From: Aeromonas dhakensis
GTDB taxonomy: Bacteria > Pseudomonadota > Gammaproteobacteria > Enterobacterales > Aeromonadaceae
Direction of reading: 5' to 3'
DNA: 64,000 nucleotides
Assembly: GCF_000820305.1 (NCBI RefSeq)
Contig: NZ_CDBH01000044.1
Span: forward strand, 105,668 to 169,667
A program made the position numbers and the translations under genes. The notes beneath the pieces are model-generated. The model worked only from the letters and a program-made list of their open reading frames with translations. It was not told the DNA's origin and did not search any database. Positions 17,026-25,805 of the stretch are shown here, one piece after another (within the stretch, counting starts at the first letter, position 1; every line of letters starts with the position of its first letter).

Positions 17026-19995
17026 ATGTTGAAGTTGTTGTTATCCCTGATGTTGGCCGCCCTGCTGCTTGGGACCGCCTCGGCCCAGGAGATGGGCACT
17101 GCCATGATTGCCTATGACGAGGGGAGTGCCCCGCGCCTCGTCACCGCCAACCAGAGTGCAGGCTCGGTCACCCTGCTTGAGCGCGATAGCGGCAAGCGAC
17201 TCAAAGAGGCACAACTGGGGGGCGATCTGCGCCAGCTGGCCCGAGCCAGCGATGGCCCCCTGCTGGTCACCGATTACAGTGGCGATCGGTTGCTGCTGCT
17301 GGATGATGATCTCGACCTGGAAAAGGCGATCCCCACCGGCCATAGACCCTACGGGGTCATCTTCGACCCCAAGCGGCAGTGGTTCTGGGTCACGCTGTTC
17401 GAAGCAGGCCGCCTGCAGGCCTATGACACCACGGGCAAGCTGCAGCTGGATGCAGAAACCGCCGAGACACCCCGCGGGCTGGCCCTGACCGACGACGATC
17501 GCCTGCTGCTCACCCACGCCATGACCGGCCAGCTCGCCATCTATGATCTCGCCAAGCTTGAGAAGGACGCTAAGGGGGCTACCCTGCCCAAGCCCAAGCT
17601 CATCACCCTGGCCGAGACCCACAGCGATACCCCAAGCGACTCGCAGGGCTTGCCACGCCTGCTGGATGGCATCGCCCTCTCCCCCGATGGCAGCGAAGCC
17701 TGGCTGCCCCACGTGCTGTGGAGTTTCGATCACCCCTTCCAGTTTCAGAGCACCGTCTTCCCGGCGGTCTCCATCATCGACCTGGATGAAGAGAAAGAGC
17801 GGGTCGATGAAAGAAAGCAGCTCTTCTTGCAGATCAACCTGCCCAGCGTCGGCAACCGCAGCCAGATCGTCTCCAACCCGTTCGCGGCGCGCTTCGCCGC
17901 CGATGGCAAGCGGGTCTACCTGACCCTGGCGGGCTCGGAAGATCTGCTGGTGTTCGACCTGTCGCGCAGCGGCAAGCAGAACAGCAACCGCCACAGACGC
18001 AAGAAGTTTCAGGGGGGCGCCAAGGCGACCCAGCTCCTTCGCCACCTGCCGGGCCAGAATCCGCGCGACTTGTTTGTAGACGGCGACCACATACTGGTGC
18101 ACAACGTCATGGGGCAGGATCTCACCCGCCTCAACAGCGGCGGCAGCGGCCCCTTCGCCCGGGTCACAGTGGATGTGCCCCACTTCGCCAAACTGGTCGA
18201 GACGGATCCGCGCCCCAAACCGCTTCAGCGCGGCGAGCGGCTGTTCAATCTGGGCAACACCGCCGCCAACAGCCGCTTCCCCATGGCGGGGGACAACTGG
18301 ATGAGCTGCAACTCCTGCCATCTGGACGGGTTCAACTTCACCAACCGCTATCTAATGGCAGCCCATCGCCAGCAGAGCGGCGACAACGCCATCAACGGCC
18401 ACGCCAACCTCGTCAACATGGTGGCGGGGGACTTTATCGGCGAATACCTGCGCATGACCCAGCAGACCCAGGGCGGCATGGGCCATGACACCCGCGATGG
18501 CGCCGAAGCGGTCGACCCCGCCAGGCCCCAGCCCGAGGTGAAGGCGATGATGGAGGATCTGCACGCCTTCGTCACCGCCGATGGCAACCTCCCCTATCTC
18601 GCCAACTGGCTGCGGCTCGATGCCCCGCGCACGGATCCTGCCAAGGCGCCGACCACTCATCCCAGGGCGTGGCTCAACTCCGCCTCCTGCCAGAACTGCC
18701 ACCAACAGGCGTTCCAGGACTGGAGCGAGAGCAACCACCGGCTGATGGGCAACTCCCACCCCTACTACAAGGTGGTGCAGGCGCTGGCCCGCGAAACCGA
18801 AGGGGAGGCCTTCGGCCAGTGGTGCCAGGGCTGCCACATGCCTCAGCAGGTGCTGAACGGCCAGCAGGATCTGCCCAAGGGTTCGAATATGTTCGAGCAA
18901 GGCGGCGCCTCGCTCATTGCCGCGCACCAGAAAGGCGAGCCCGTGGTGGAGGAAGGCACCGGCTGCGTGCTCTGCCATCGCATCACCAAAGTGGAAGATG
19001 CCGGCGGCAACAGCGCCTTTACCGTAAATCTGAAAGACCGCGAGAGCTATGTGTTCGAAGATGCCGCCGGTGGCAGCCTCAAGCACTGGCTGGCCGAGCG
19101 ACAGATCAACGCCCGCCCCGCCATGCACAAGGCCTCCTACCAGAAGGATTTCTACCGCGACGCGGCCCTGTGCAAGTCCTGCCACAACGAGTTTGCCCCC
19201 GGCACCGGCGCCAATATCGTCAACACCTGGGACGAGTGGGAGAAATCCAGCTTCGCCAAGGCGGAGGATCCCGCCAAGCGGCGCACCTGCATCGACTGCC
19301 ATATGAACCCTACACCTGGCAACGGCGGCGCACCGGTGGCCGGCCAGTCCACCGAAAACGGCACAGTGAAAGAACGGCTCTATCGCCACAACTTTACCGG
19401 CGCCCAGCACCAGCTGGTGGGGCTGAGGAGTGCAACGCTCGAGCAGGAGAGCCTGGCGCTCTTGCGCTCAAGCGCCACCCTCTCTGCCCGCATTGAAAAC
19501 CAGAGCGGCCAGCCTGCGCTGGTGGTGCGGGTCGCCAATACCGGCGCCGGCCACGCCCTGCCCACCGGGGTCGCCGATTTCCGCGAACTCTGGCTGGAGC
19601 TGACCGTCACCGACGCCAGCGGCAAGCTGGTGCTTGCCAGCGGCCAGCCAGTGGATGGCGCCGTGCCCGACAGTGCGCGGCTATTTAGAAAAGTGTTCGG
19701 CGATGCCGAGGGCAAGCCGGTGGGGCTCAAGTTCTGGCGCTACGCCAAGCTCCTTGAAGATACCCGCATTCCGGCCGATGGCTGGCGCGATGAAGCCTGG
19801 CCGCTGCCGGCCGATGCCCAGGGGCCCTTCAAGGCCGATATCAAACTCAATTTCCGCACCTACCCCAAGTGGGTCAATGATGCGGTGCGCGCCGCCGAGC
19901 CGAGCTTGCCGGAGCCACCCATAGTGCTACTCAATCGGCTGCAACTCACCCTGCAGCCTCTCCCCGTCACGCCCGCTACGGAGCCTCACACCTGA
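17026..19995 (+). CDS. Periplasmic beta-propeller plus hexaheme c-type cytochrome
   Basis: A 989-residue exported protein (signal peptide ending TASAQE). The first roughly 390 residues have repeating YVTN/WD-like strands (GHRPYGVIFDPKRQWFWVTL, ETPRGLALTDDDRLLLT). The rest carries six CXXCH haem sites: CNSCH 428, CQNCH 555, CQGCH 600, CVLCH 647, CKSCH 716 and CIDCH 755. The final 200 residues form a beta-rich domain. The middle resembles cytochrome c554/c'-like multihaem proteins. It ends overlapping the FTR1 permease start (TGATG). Context suggests iron redox chemistry coupled to uptake; the electron donor is unknown. Confidence 0.85.
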   Translation: MLKLLLSLMLAALLLGTASAQEMGTAMIAYDEGSAPRLVTANQSAGSVTLLERDSGKRLKEAQLGGDLRQLARASDGPLLVTDYSGDRLLLLDDDLDLEKAIPTGHRPYGVIFDPKRQWFWVTLFEAGRLQAYDTTGKLQLDAETAETPRGLALTDDDRLLLTHAMTGQLAIYDLAKLEKDAKGATLPKPKLITLAETHSDTPSDSQGLPRLLDGIALSPDGSEAWLPHVLWSFDHPFQFQSTVFPAVSIIDLDEEKERVDERKQLFLQINLPSVGNRSQIVSNPFAARFAADGKRVYLTLAGSEDLLVFDLSRSGKQNSNRHRRKKFQGGAKATQLLRHLPGQNPRDLFVDGDHILVHNVMGQDLTRLNSGGSGPFARVTVDVPHFAKLVETDPRPKPLQRGERLFNLGNTAANSRFPMAGDNWMSCNSCHLDGFNFTNRYLMAAHRQQSGDNAINGHANLVNMVAGDFIGEYLRMTQQTQGGMGHDTRDGAEAVDPARPQPEVKAMMEDLHAFVTADGNLPYLANWLRLDAPRTDPAKAPTTHPRAWLNSASCQNCHQQAFQDWSESNHRLMGNSHPYYKVVQALARETEGEAFGQWCQGCHMPQQVLNGQQDLPKGSNMFEQGGASLIAAHQKGEPVVEEGTGCVLCHRITKVEDAGGNSAFTVNLKDRESYVFEDAAGGSLKHWLAERQINARPAMHKASYQKDFYRDAALCKSCHNEFAPGTGANIVNTWDEWEKSSFAKAEDPAKRRTCIDCHMNPTPGNGGAPVAGQSTENGTVKERLYRHNFTGAQHQLVGLRSATLEQESLALLRSSATLSARIENQSGQPALVVRVANTGAGHALPTGVADFRELWLELTVTDASGKLVLASGQPVDGAVPDSARLFRKVFGDAEGKPVGLKFWRYAKLLEDTRIPADGWRDEAWPLPADAQGPFKADIKLNFRTYPKWVNDAVRAAEPSLPEPPIVLLNRLQLTLQPLPVTPATEPHT

Positions 19996-20813
19996 TGTTT
20001 GCAAGTTTTCTCATTACCCTGCGCGAGGGGCTGGAAGCCTTCCTGCTGGTCGGCATCTGCCTCTCCTACCTCGCCAAGCTGGGAGCGAGCCGCTACAACA
20101 AGTTCGTCTATCTGGGGGTGGGGCTCGGCCTGCTTGCCTCTCTCGTGGTCGCCTTCCTGTTCCAGGTGGTGGTGAGCCAGTTCGAGAGCGAGCGCTACAA
20201 CCATTTGCTGATGGCGGGGATCCTGATTTTCGCCACCCTGGTGCTCACCTACATGGCGGTCTGGATGCAGAAGCAGGCCAAATCCCAGGTGGGGGCCATG
20301 ACGGCGCGCATCGATGCCGCCATCGACGGCGGCAACCTGTTCGGTCTGGTGCTGCTCGCCTTCCTGGCGGTGATGCGTGAGGGCTTTGAAACCGTGCTCT
20401 TCTTCTCGGCCCTGGTTTACTCCGGGCAAGGGGTGGATCTGCACGAGGGGCTGATGGGGGCGCTGGGCGGCCTGCTGCTGTCGGTGGTGCTGGTGTGGGG
20501 GCTGCTGCGCTCCACCCGCAAGGTGGCGCTGGCCCCCTTCTTCCGCTGGACCGGCCTGCTCATCATCATCATCGCCGCCGGCCTGCTGTCGTCCGCCGTC
20601 AACATGCTGCAGGCAGCCGGGCTCATCACCTTCTGGACCGAGCCTGTCTTCAACATCAGTCACATTCTCGACGATCAGGGGGTATTTGGTACCTTCCTGC
20701 GCGCCCTGTTTGGCTACAATGCCTCACCAGCCGGCCTGCAGTTGCTGACCTGGGCCAGCTACCTGGTGATCTTCGTCACCGTCTGGCATCGCAACTATCG
20801 TCCCCAGCGCTGA
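19995..20813 (+). CDS. FTR1 family high-affinity iron permease
   Basis: A 272-residue membrane protein with about seven helices and the two REXXE iron-binding motifs of the FTR1/EfeU family: REGLE at residues 9-13 and REGFE near residue 125. In yeast Ftr1 and E. coli EfeU these glutamates bind Fe(III) formed by an oxidase. The start overlaps the cytochrome stop codon, indicating coupled translation. No EfeO or EfeB gene is nearby; the cytochrome may play the oxidase role. A hairpin terminator follows. Confidence 0.93.
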   Translation: MFASFLITLREGLEAFLLVGICLSYLAKLGASRYNKFVYLGVGLGLLASLVVAFLFQVVVSQFESERYNHLLMAGILIFATLVLTYMAVWMQKQAKSQVGAMTARIDAAIDGGNLFGLVLLAFLAVMREGFETVLFFSALVYSGQGVDLHEGLMGALGGLLLSVVLVWGLLRSTRKVALAPFFRWTGLLIIIIAAGLLSSAVNMLQAAGLITFWTEPVFNISHILDDQGVFGTFLRALFGYNASPAGLQLLTWASYLVIFVTVWHRNYRPQR

Positions 20814-20840
20814 TCGCACAGCGCGGCGCAGCAGCGGATG

Positions 20841-20867
20841 ACAAGGCGGCTCAGCGGGGCCGCCTTT
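20841..20867 (+). terminator. Hairpin terminator after the FTR1 gene
   Basis: An 8-bp stem AAGGCGGC/GCCGCCTT with an 8-nt loop followed by TT, 28 bp after the stop. Partial readthrough to the next gene is possible. Confidence 0.6.
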
Positions 20868-20908
20868 TCCACTTCTTCTCTTTTGGTCAGCATTTCGGAT
20901 AAAGAGTC

Positions 20909-22333
20909 ATGAGCGACAACAACACACAACACATTGCGGTACTGGGCGCCGGCCCTGCCGGTCTGATGGCCGCCTGGCGCCTGCGCCAGGCCGGTTTTGC
21001 AGTCACCCTGTTCGAGCAGGAGAGCGTGGTGGGCGGCATGTGCGCCACCCAGACCTTCAAGGGGCGCGACGGTGAGTATCGCTTCGACTACGGCGGCCAC
21101 CGCTTCATCACCAAGAACCCCGAGCTGCTCGCCTTTATCGACGAACTGATGGGGGACGATCTGCTCCACTCGGAGCGCAAGAGCGTGATCCGCTTCGGTG
21201 GGCGCACCTACGACTACCCCTTGAACCTGCCCAATTTGCTCAAGACGGCGCCGCTCGCCCTGATGGCCGGGGCGGTGAAGGATCTGCTGCTGTTGCCCTT
21301 TGCCAAGAAGCCCACCGATTTTGCCAAGGCAAGCTTTGCCGAGTGGATCCAGAGCCACTTCGGTCGCACCCTCTATCGCCAGTTCTTCGAGGGCTACACC
21401 GGCAAGCTGTGGGGCATCAACCCGGACAAGCTCTCCGCCGACTGGGCTGGCCAGCGCATCAGCCTGATCGATCTCAAAGACGTGGCGCGCCGCCTGCTGC
21501 CAAGACGCAACGGCAGCATCTCGGTGCGCACCTATGCCCGCAAGTACCGCTACCCCAAATATGGCTTCGGCCAGATCTTCACCACCCTGGGGGAGCGGCT
21601 GATTGCCGAAGGGGTTGAGCTGAAAACCGGCGCCACCATCACCCGCCTTGAGCAGGCTGATGGCCGCATTGAACGGGTTTATTGGTCACAAGATAACGTG
21701 GAGCAGAGCGCACGCTTTGATCAGGTGATCTCCACCCTGCCGCTGCCGCTCACCTGCCAACATCTGGGCTTGCCGTGCGATCTCCAATACCGGTCGCTGC
21801 GCTTCGTCAATATGCCGCTCAAACAAGAGAACCTGTCGGACAACACCTGGCAGTACCTCTCCGACCCCCATATCCTGGCCACCCGCTTGCAGGAGCCGCG
21901 CCGCCGCAGCCCCTTCATGGCCCCCCAGGACCAGACCTCGGTGATGCTGGAGATCCCCTGCAACCCGGGAGATGCCACCTGGCAGGCACCGCTCTCTGAT
22001 CTGCGCGGCCGGGTTACCGATGATCTGGCGAGCCTCGGCGTCGATATCGCCAAGCTTGGCGATGAGACCTTCGAGGCGCGCAGCGAGTACGCCTATCCGC
22101 TGATGGACCTCGGTTATCAGGCCCGCCGCAACGAGGCCATCAAGGCGCTGATGCCCATCACCAACCTCATCATGACCGGCCGTCAGGGGACATTCCGCTA
22201 CATCTTCACCGACACCGCCATGGAGATGGGGATGATGGCCGCTGACATGGTGATCGACGGGGTAGACAGACGTCACGCCATCTTCAATCATCGCAACGAA
22301 AACACCGTGATCGAGACCCAGAGCGTGGCGTGA
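20909..22333 (+). CDS. FAD-dependent oxidoreductase (amine oxidase/UDP-galactopyranose mutase-like fold)
   Basis: A 474-residue flavoprotein. The dinucleotide-binding motif is GAGPAGLMAAWRLRQAG at residues 13-29, followed by VVGGMCAT and the DYGGHRF block near residue 66, a pattern shared by protoporphyrinogen-oxidase-like and UDP-galactopyranose-mutase-like enzymes. The C-terminal NLIMTGRQGTFRYIFTDTAMEMG segment is the second FAD contact. Substrate unknown; a role in sugar nucleotide or lipid chemistry is as likely as one in iron metabolism. It lies 95 bp after the FTR1 gene. Its last 22 codons are duplicated just downstream (22339-22428). Confidence 0.8.
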   Translation: MSDNNTQHIAVLGAGPAGLMAAWRLRQAGFAVTLFEQESVVGGMCATQTFKGRDGEYRFDYGGHRFITKNPELLAFIDELMGDDLLHSERKSVIRFGGRTYDYPLNLPNLLKTAPLALMAGAVKDLLLLPFAKKPTDFAKASFAEWIQSHFGRTLYRQFFEGYTGKLWGINPDKLSADWAGQRISLIDLKDVARRLLPRRNGSISVRTYARKYRYPKYGFGQIFTTLGERLIAEGVELKTGATITRLEQADGRIERVYWSQDNVEQSARFDQVISTLPLPLTCQHLGLPCDLQYRSLRFVNMPLKQENLSDNTWQYLSDPHILATRLQEPRRRSPFMAPQDQTSVMLEIPCNPGDATWQAPLSDLRGRVTDDLASLGVDIAKLGDETFEARSEYAYPLMDLGYQARRNEAIKALMPITNLIMTGRQGTFRYIFTDTAMEMGMMAADMVIDGVDRRHAIFNHRNENTVIETQSVA

Positions 22334-22338
22334 GCACG

Positions 22339-22428
22339 ATGACTGGTGTTCAACAGGCAGACAGACGCCGCAACACCTTCAATCATCGCAACGAAAATAC
22401 CGTGATTGAGACCCAGAGCGTGGCCTGA
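22339..22428 (+). pseudogene. Duplicated 3' end of the FAD oxidoreductase gene (29-codon open frame)
   Basis: This short frame encodes 29 residues ending in the same 18 residues (FNHRNENTVIETQSVA and context) as the preceding gene, then a stop. Four of the differences in the shared part are synonymous. It looks like a leftover allelic 3' end after recombination. No ribosome site of note; probably not a functional gene. Confidence 0.7.
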
Positions 22429-22460
22429 TGGCCGCGCCATAAACAAACAAGGAGAAGAGG

Positions 22461-23021
22461 ATGACCATACGCCCGGGTTTACTTGCCCTCACCCTGCTGC
22501 TGACCCTGAGCGGGCAGGCGCAGGCTTACTCCTACGCCGCTGCCGGCAAGGAGCCGCTGATCGATGCCCGCGAGGCGCTGCTGGGCGCCGCCACTGACGG
22601 CAAGGATGCCAGCACCACCTTGAGCGAGATCGCCGAGGAGCTGACCTATCTGGAACAGCACCACAAGGTCGAGCTGCAAGCACCGCTCGCAGCCGCCATC
22701 AAGGCCAAAGACGCCGCCGCTACCGCGGCCCTGCTCAACCGGGCCTACAAGGCGGAGATCGAGCGCCGCCTCGAGGGGGCCAGCCAGAACCTTGGCGACT
22801 ACCAGACCGCCAAGGTGCTGGTGGTCAAGAGCAAGCGCTTCCTGGATCTCATCCTCCCCTCCCTCAATGAAGGGGATCGCAAGGCCGCCGAGCAGGCGCT
22901 GGCCAAGGTGCTCGACGCCATCGGCAACCCTGGAGTATTCGGGGTGGGTGCCAAGCCTGCCGATGCGGCCGCCTTTAGCGATGCAGAAAAAGCGCTGATG
23001 GCCGTGCTGGCACCGCTCTGA
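22461..23021 (+). CDS. Secreted helical protein, possible iron-uptake accessory
   Basis: A 186-residue protein with a clear signal peptide (cleavage after GQAQA, about residue 22) and an otherwise helical, Ala/Lys/Glu-rich body. The spacing of charged helices resembles the periplasmic N-terminal domain found fused to some FTR1 permeases, but I cannot name a family. Preceded by an AGGAGAAGAGG ribosome site. Being the last gene of the cytochrome/FTR1 neighbourhood, it may bind or present iron; this is inference. Confidence 0.7.
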   Translation: MTIRPGLLALTLLLTLSGQAQAYSYAAAGKEPLIDAREALLGAATDGKDASTTLSEIAEELTYLEQHHKVELQAPLAAAIKAKDAAATAALLNRAYKAEIERRLEGASQNLGDYQTAKVLVVKSKRFLDLILPSLNEGDRKAAEQALAKVLDAIGNPGVFGVGAKPADAAAFSDAEKALMAVLAPL

Positions 23022-23061
23022 TGGCTACCTGCCCATCACTGCGCCACCTCGCTGTGACAAG

Positions 23062-23095
23062 CGGTGGGTTTCGCTGCGCGCTACCCACCCTACGC
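23062..23095. repeat. Dispersed intergenic palindromic repeat (GGTGGGT...ACCCACC type)
   Basis: GGTGGGT, a TTCGCTGCGCGCT loop and ACCCACC followed by CTACG is a repeat type widespread between genes in Proteobacteria. It sits between the secreted protein gene and the next membrane protein gene. Confidence 0.65.
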
Positions 23096-23115
23096 ACTTT
23101 GATGACCTCTCATTG

Positions 23116-24492
23116 ATGACGACGGCCCCCCTCATCCCCGACCCTTCTCCCGCAAGGGGAGAAGGGGGGCGTCACCACGGCCGATTACGCTTCGCCAATC
23201 GACCCTACTTGCTGATCCTTCTACAACTGGTCTGGCTTGGCTGGCTGCTGGCCTTCCCGGTGGCCCTCGATTCCGACGATGCCCTCAACTTTGCCCACGG
23301 GGTGGTGCGTTTCAGCGTGCTGGAGTTCTCCCCCCACTTTCCGGGCTACCCCGCCTTTATCTGGCTGACGCGGCTGATCAATCTGGCGGTGGACGAACCG
23401 GCCCGCGCGGTGCAGTGGGCAAGCCTGTTGGGGAGCAGTTTGCTGGCGCCGCTCGCCGCCTCGCTGGCGGTCAGATTGTGGCAACGGCCCAGCCTGCTGG
23501 CGCCGCTCTGGCTGCTGGTGCTGGCCCTGCCGCTCACCCCGACCCTGGCGCTCTCCGGCCTCTCGGACGGGCCTGCGCTCGCCGCCTGGCTCGGAGCTCT
23601 CCTGGCCTTGCAACAGCGCAAGATTACGCTGGCGGGTCTGCTGCTGGGCCTGATGCTGGCGCTGCGCCCCTCCTACTTCGTGCTGGCCCTGCTGCCCCTT
23701 TGGCTGGGGATGGCGCAAAAAGGTCAGCGGCTTAACTTTCTGCTCCCCATCGCACTGGTTGGGCTTATCAGCCTGCTCTTTGTCTGGCAGGCCGATGGCT
23801 GGGCCTATTTTGCCGAGGGGCGGCGCTTTACCGACGGTCACTTTACCCTGTGGGGCAACACGGCGGCGGCTCACGGCGATCGGCTGCTGAGCTGGGCGAA
23901 TACCTTCAACGATCAGCTCACCCCGCTTTGGCCTTTGGCTGTCGGGGGACTGCTGGCGCAGCCGCTGTGGCAACGATGCAAGGGCCACGCTGCCGCCCTC
24001 TCCCCCTGCTGGTCCCTCTACTGGCTTGCCCTGCTGCTATGGACCCTGTTTGGTCAGAACCCGGACAATCCCCGCCATCTGGCCCCCATCACCCTGCTCG
24101 GCCTGGTGCTGCTGGCAGGCTGGTTGCCGCGCCGGGGCGAGCTGCCAGCCATGCTGGGAGCCCTCGTGCTGCTGCTCTGCACCCTCACCCCGCCGGCGGC
24201 GCCAGCCATGACCCGGGCAGCCAGGCTGGCCGAGCAGGCGTGCCCCGCGCTGGTGACCCAGTGGGGGGTGAGGTTGCTGCGCGAAACCACGGCCCTGCCC
24301 GTCACCGACGGCTGGTATCAGGGGGATGCACGCCTTGCATTGGCGCAAGGGGCCTGCCGGCTCAGCCGGCGTCCCCTCGGCCCGGAGGAGCTGCCCGCAG
24401 GTAGCCGGCGGGTCTGGTTTGCCCCCCGCTTTCACGCCGAGCCCGGCCTTTGGCTCGGCATACAGGATCACCCCCGTCACCAAAACTGGTAG
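23116..24492 (+). CDS. Polytopic membrane protein, GT-C glycosyltransferase-like
   Basis: A 458-residue protein with about ten membrane helices. After the first helix, PVALDSDDALNFAHGV carries an acidic pair and the next loop reads FSPHFPGYPAFIW, the layout of GT-C fold glycosyltransferases that use polyprenyl-phosphate sugars. No specific family recognised. The first roughly 20 residues (PLIPDPSPARGEGG) are encoded by a dispersed palindromic repeat, so the true N-terminus may be shorter or the repeat has been absorbed into the gene. ATG 23116 is used; a TTG lies directly before it. Confidence 0.7.
   Translation: MTTAPLIPDPSPARGEGGRHHGRLRFANRPYLLILLQLVWLGWLLAFPVALDSDDALNFAHGVVRFSVLEFSPHFPGYPAFIWLTRLINLAVDEPARAVQWASLLGSSLLAPLAASLAVRLWQRPSLLAPLWLLVLALPLTPTLALSGLSDGPALAAWLGALLALQQRKITLAGLLLGLMLALRPSYFVLALLPLWLGMAQKGQRLNFLLPIALVGLISLLFVWQADGWAYFAEGRRFTDGHFTLWGNTAAAHGDRLLSWANTFNDQLTPLWPLAVGGLLAQPLWQRCKGHAAALSPCWSLYWLALLLWTLFGQNPDNPRHLAPITLLGLVLLAGWLPRRGELPAMLGALVLLLCTLTPPAAPAMTRAARLAEQACPALVTQWGVRLLRETTALPVTDGWYQGDARLALAQGACRLSRRPLGPEELPAGSRRVWFAPRFHAEPGLWLGIQDHPRHQNW
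23126..23170. repeat. REP-like palindrome read as coding sequence (copy 1)
   Basis: CCCTTCTCC-CGCAAGG-GGAGAAGGG hairpin with a CCCCCTCATCCCCGA 5' flank. The same element occurs in reverse orientation at 31881-31917. Here it encodes the N-terminal residues of the membrane protein. Confidence 0.75.
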
Positions 24493-24543
24493 ACTGGATG
24501 TTTGTCACTCCCTGACTTCGCACTCATCAAGACTGGATAGCCT

Positions 24544-25734
24544 ATGCCCCACGCCCCCCTCTCCCCCCGTTTCCTGTTCATCCTGCTCGGCGCCCTGGCA
24601 GGCCTGACGCCGCTCGCGGTCGACATGTACCTGCCCGCCATTCCGGCCATCGCCCGGGATCTGGCTACCAGCATCGATGGCGCCCAGCTCACCATCAGCG
24701 CCTTCCTCGGCGGCTTTGCCATCGGCCAGCTGTTCTATGGCCCGCTCGCCGACAGCTATGGCCGCAAACCGGTGATCCTGGCGGGGCTGGTGATGTTTGC
24801 CATCGCCTCGGTGGGCTGCGCCATGGCGGACTCCCTGCCGGAGCTCTTGGCCTATCGGATGTTGCAGGCGGCCGGCGGGGCGGCCGGCTCTGTGGTGGTC
24901 AATGCGCTGCTGCGCGACCTGTTCGAGAAGGAGGCCTTCTCCCGCGCCATGTCGTTCGTGATCCTGGTGATGACACTCGCCCCGCTGGTGGCACCCGTGG
25001 TGGGCGGCTACATCAGCGCCCACAGCGACTGGCGGGTGATCTTCTGGCTGCTGATGGGCATCAGCCTGCTCATCTGCCTGGTGATGCAGTGGAAAATCCA
25101 GGAGACCCTGAAGCCTGAGCACAAGCAGCCCCTCAACCTCGGCCAGGTGCTGCGCAACTACTGGGGCGTGCTCTCCCATCGTGGCGCCATGGGTTACGTG
25201 CTGTGCGGCGCCCTGTCGAGCTCGGGCATGTTCGCCTTTATCAGCGCCTCCCCCTATGTCTACATCGAGTACTTCAAGGTGCCGACCGAGCACTATGGCT
25301 GGCTGTTCGGCCTCAACATCCTGCTGATGATGGTGGTCACCTTCGTCAACAGCCGGCTGGTGAAGGGGGTGGGCGCCGAGCGCATGCTGCAGTACGGCCT
25401 GCTGGTGCTGCCGCTGGCTGGCGCCCTGCTCATCTACAACGCCTGGAGCCAGACCGGCGGCCTGTGGGGCATCGTCATTCCGGTGGTGCTGTTTGTCGGC
25501 CACATCAGCCTGGTGGGGGCCAACGCCATGACCGGCCTGATGGGCCACTTCCCGCAGTCCGCGGGCACCGCCTCGGCGCTGGCGGGCACCTTGCGCTTTG
25601 GCATCGGCGCCCTGGTGGGGGTGCTGGTCAACCTCAATCCCCCCGAATCGCCGCTGCCGATGGCCATCGCCATCGCCGGCTGCGGATTCGGCTCGGCGCT
25701 CTGCTACTGGCTGCTGACCGGCAAGCGTGCCTGA
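24544..25734 (+). CDS. bcr: Bcr/CflA family multidrug efflux transporter (MFS)
   Basis: A 396-residue major facilitator with 12 predicted helices. The N-terminal TPLAVDMYLPAIPAIARDL block and motif A as GPLADSYGRKPVILAG (about residues 66-81) are characteristic of the DHA1 Bcr/CflA group, proton-driven exporters of drugs such as bicyclomycin. The AGGAAGSVVVNALLRDLF block after helix 4 also fits. It has its own terminator and stands alone, 51 bp after the preceding gene. The exact substrate is not inferable. Confidence 0.88.
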   Translation: MPHAPLSPRFLFILLGALAGLTPLAVDMYLPAIPAIARDLATSIDGAQLTISAFLGGFAIGQLFYGPLADSYGRKPVILAGLVMFAIASVGCAMADSLPELLAYRMLQAAGGAAGSVVVNALLRDLFEKEAFSRAMSFVILVMTLAPLVAPVVGGYISAHSDWRVIFWLLMGISLLICLVMQWKIQETLKPEHKQPLNLGQVLRNYWGVLSHRGAMGYVLCGALSSSGMFAFISASPYVYIEYFKVPTEHYGWLFGLNILLMMVVTFVNSRLVKGVGAERMLQYGLLVLPLAGALLIYNAWSQTGGLWGIVIPVVLFVGHISLVGANAMTGLMGHFPQSAGTASALAGTLRFGIGALVGVLVNLNPPESPLPMAIAIAGCGFGSALCYWLLTGKRA

Positions 25735-25751
25735 GGACCCCAAGAATGACC

Positions 25752-25779
25752 AAGCCCTGTCCATGGACAGGGCTTTTTT
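25752..25779 (+). terminator. Rho-independent terminator after bcr
   Basis: A perfect inverted repeat AAGCCCTGTC/GACAGGGCTT with a CATG loop followed by TTTT, between convergent genes. Confidence 0.9.
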
Positions 25780-25805
25780 GTATTCGCTTGCGTGTGCGTG
25801 GCACC

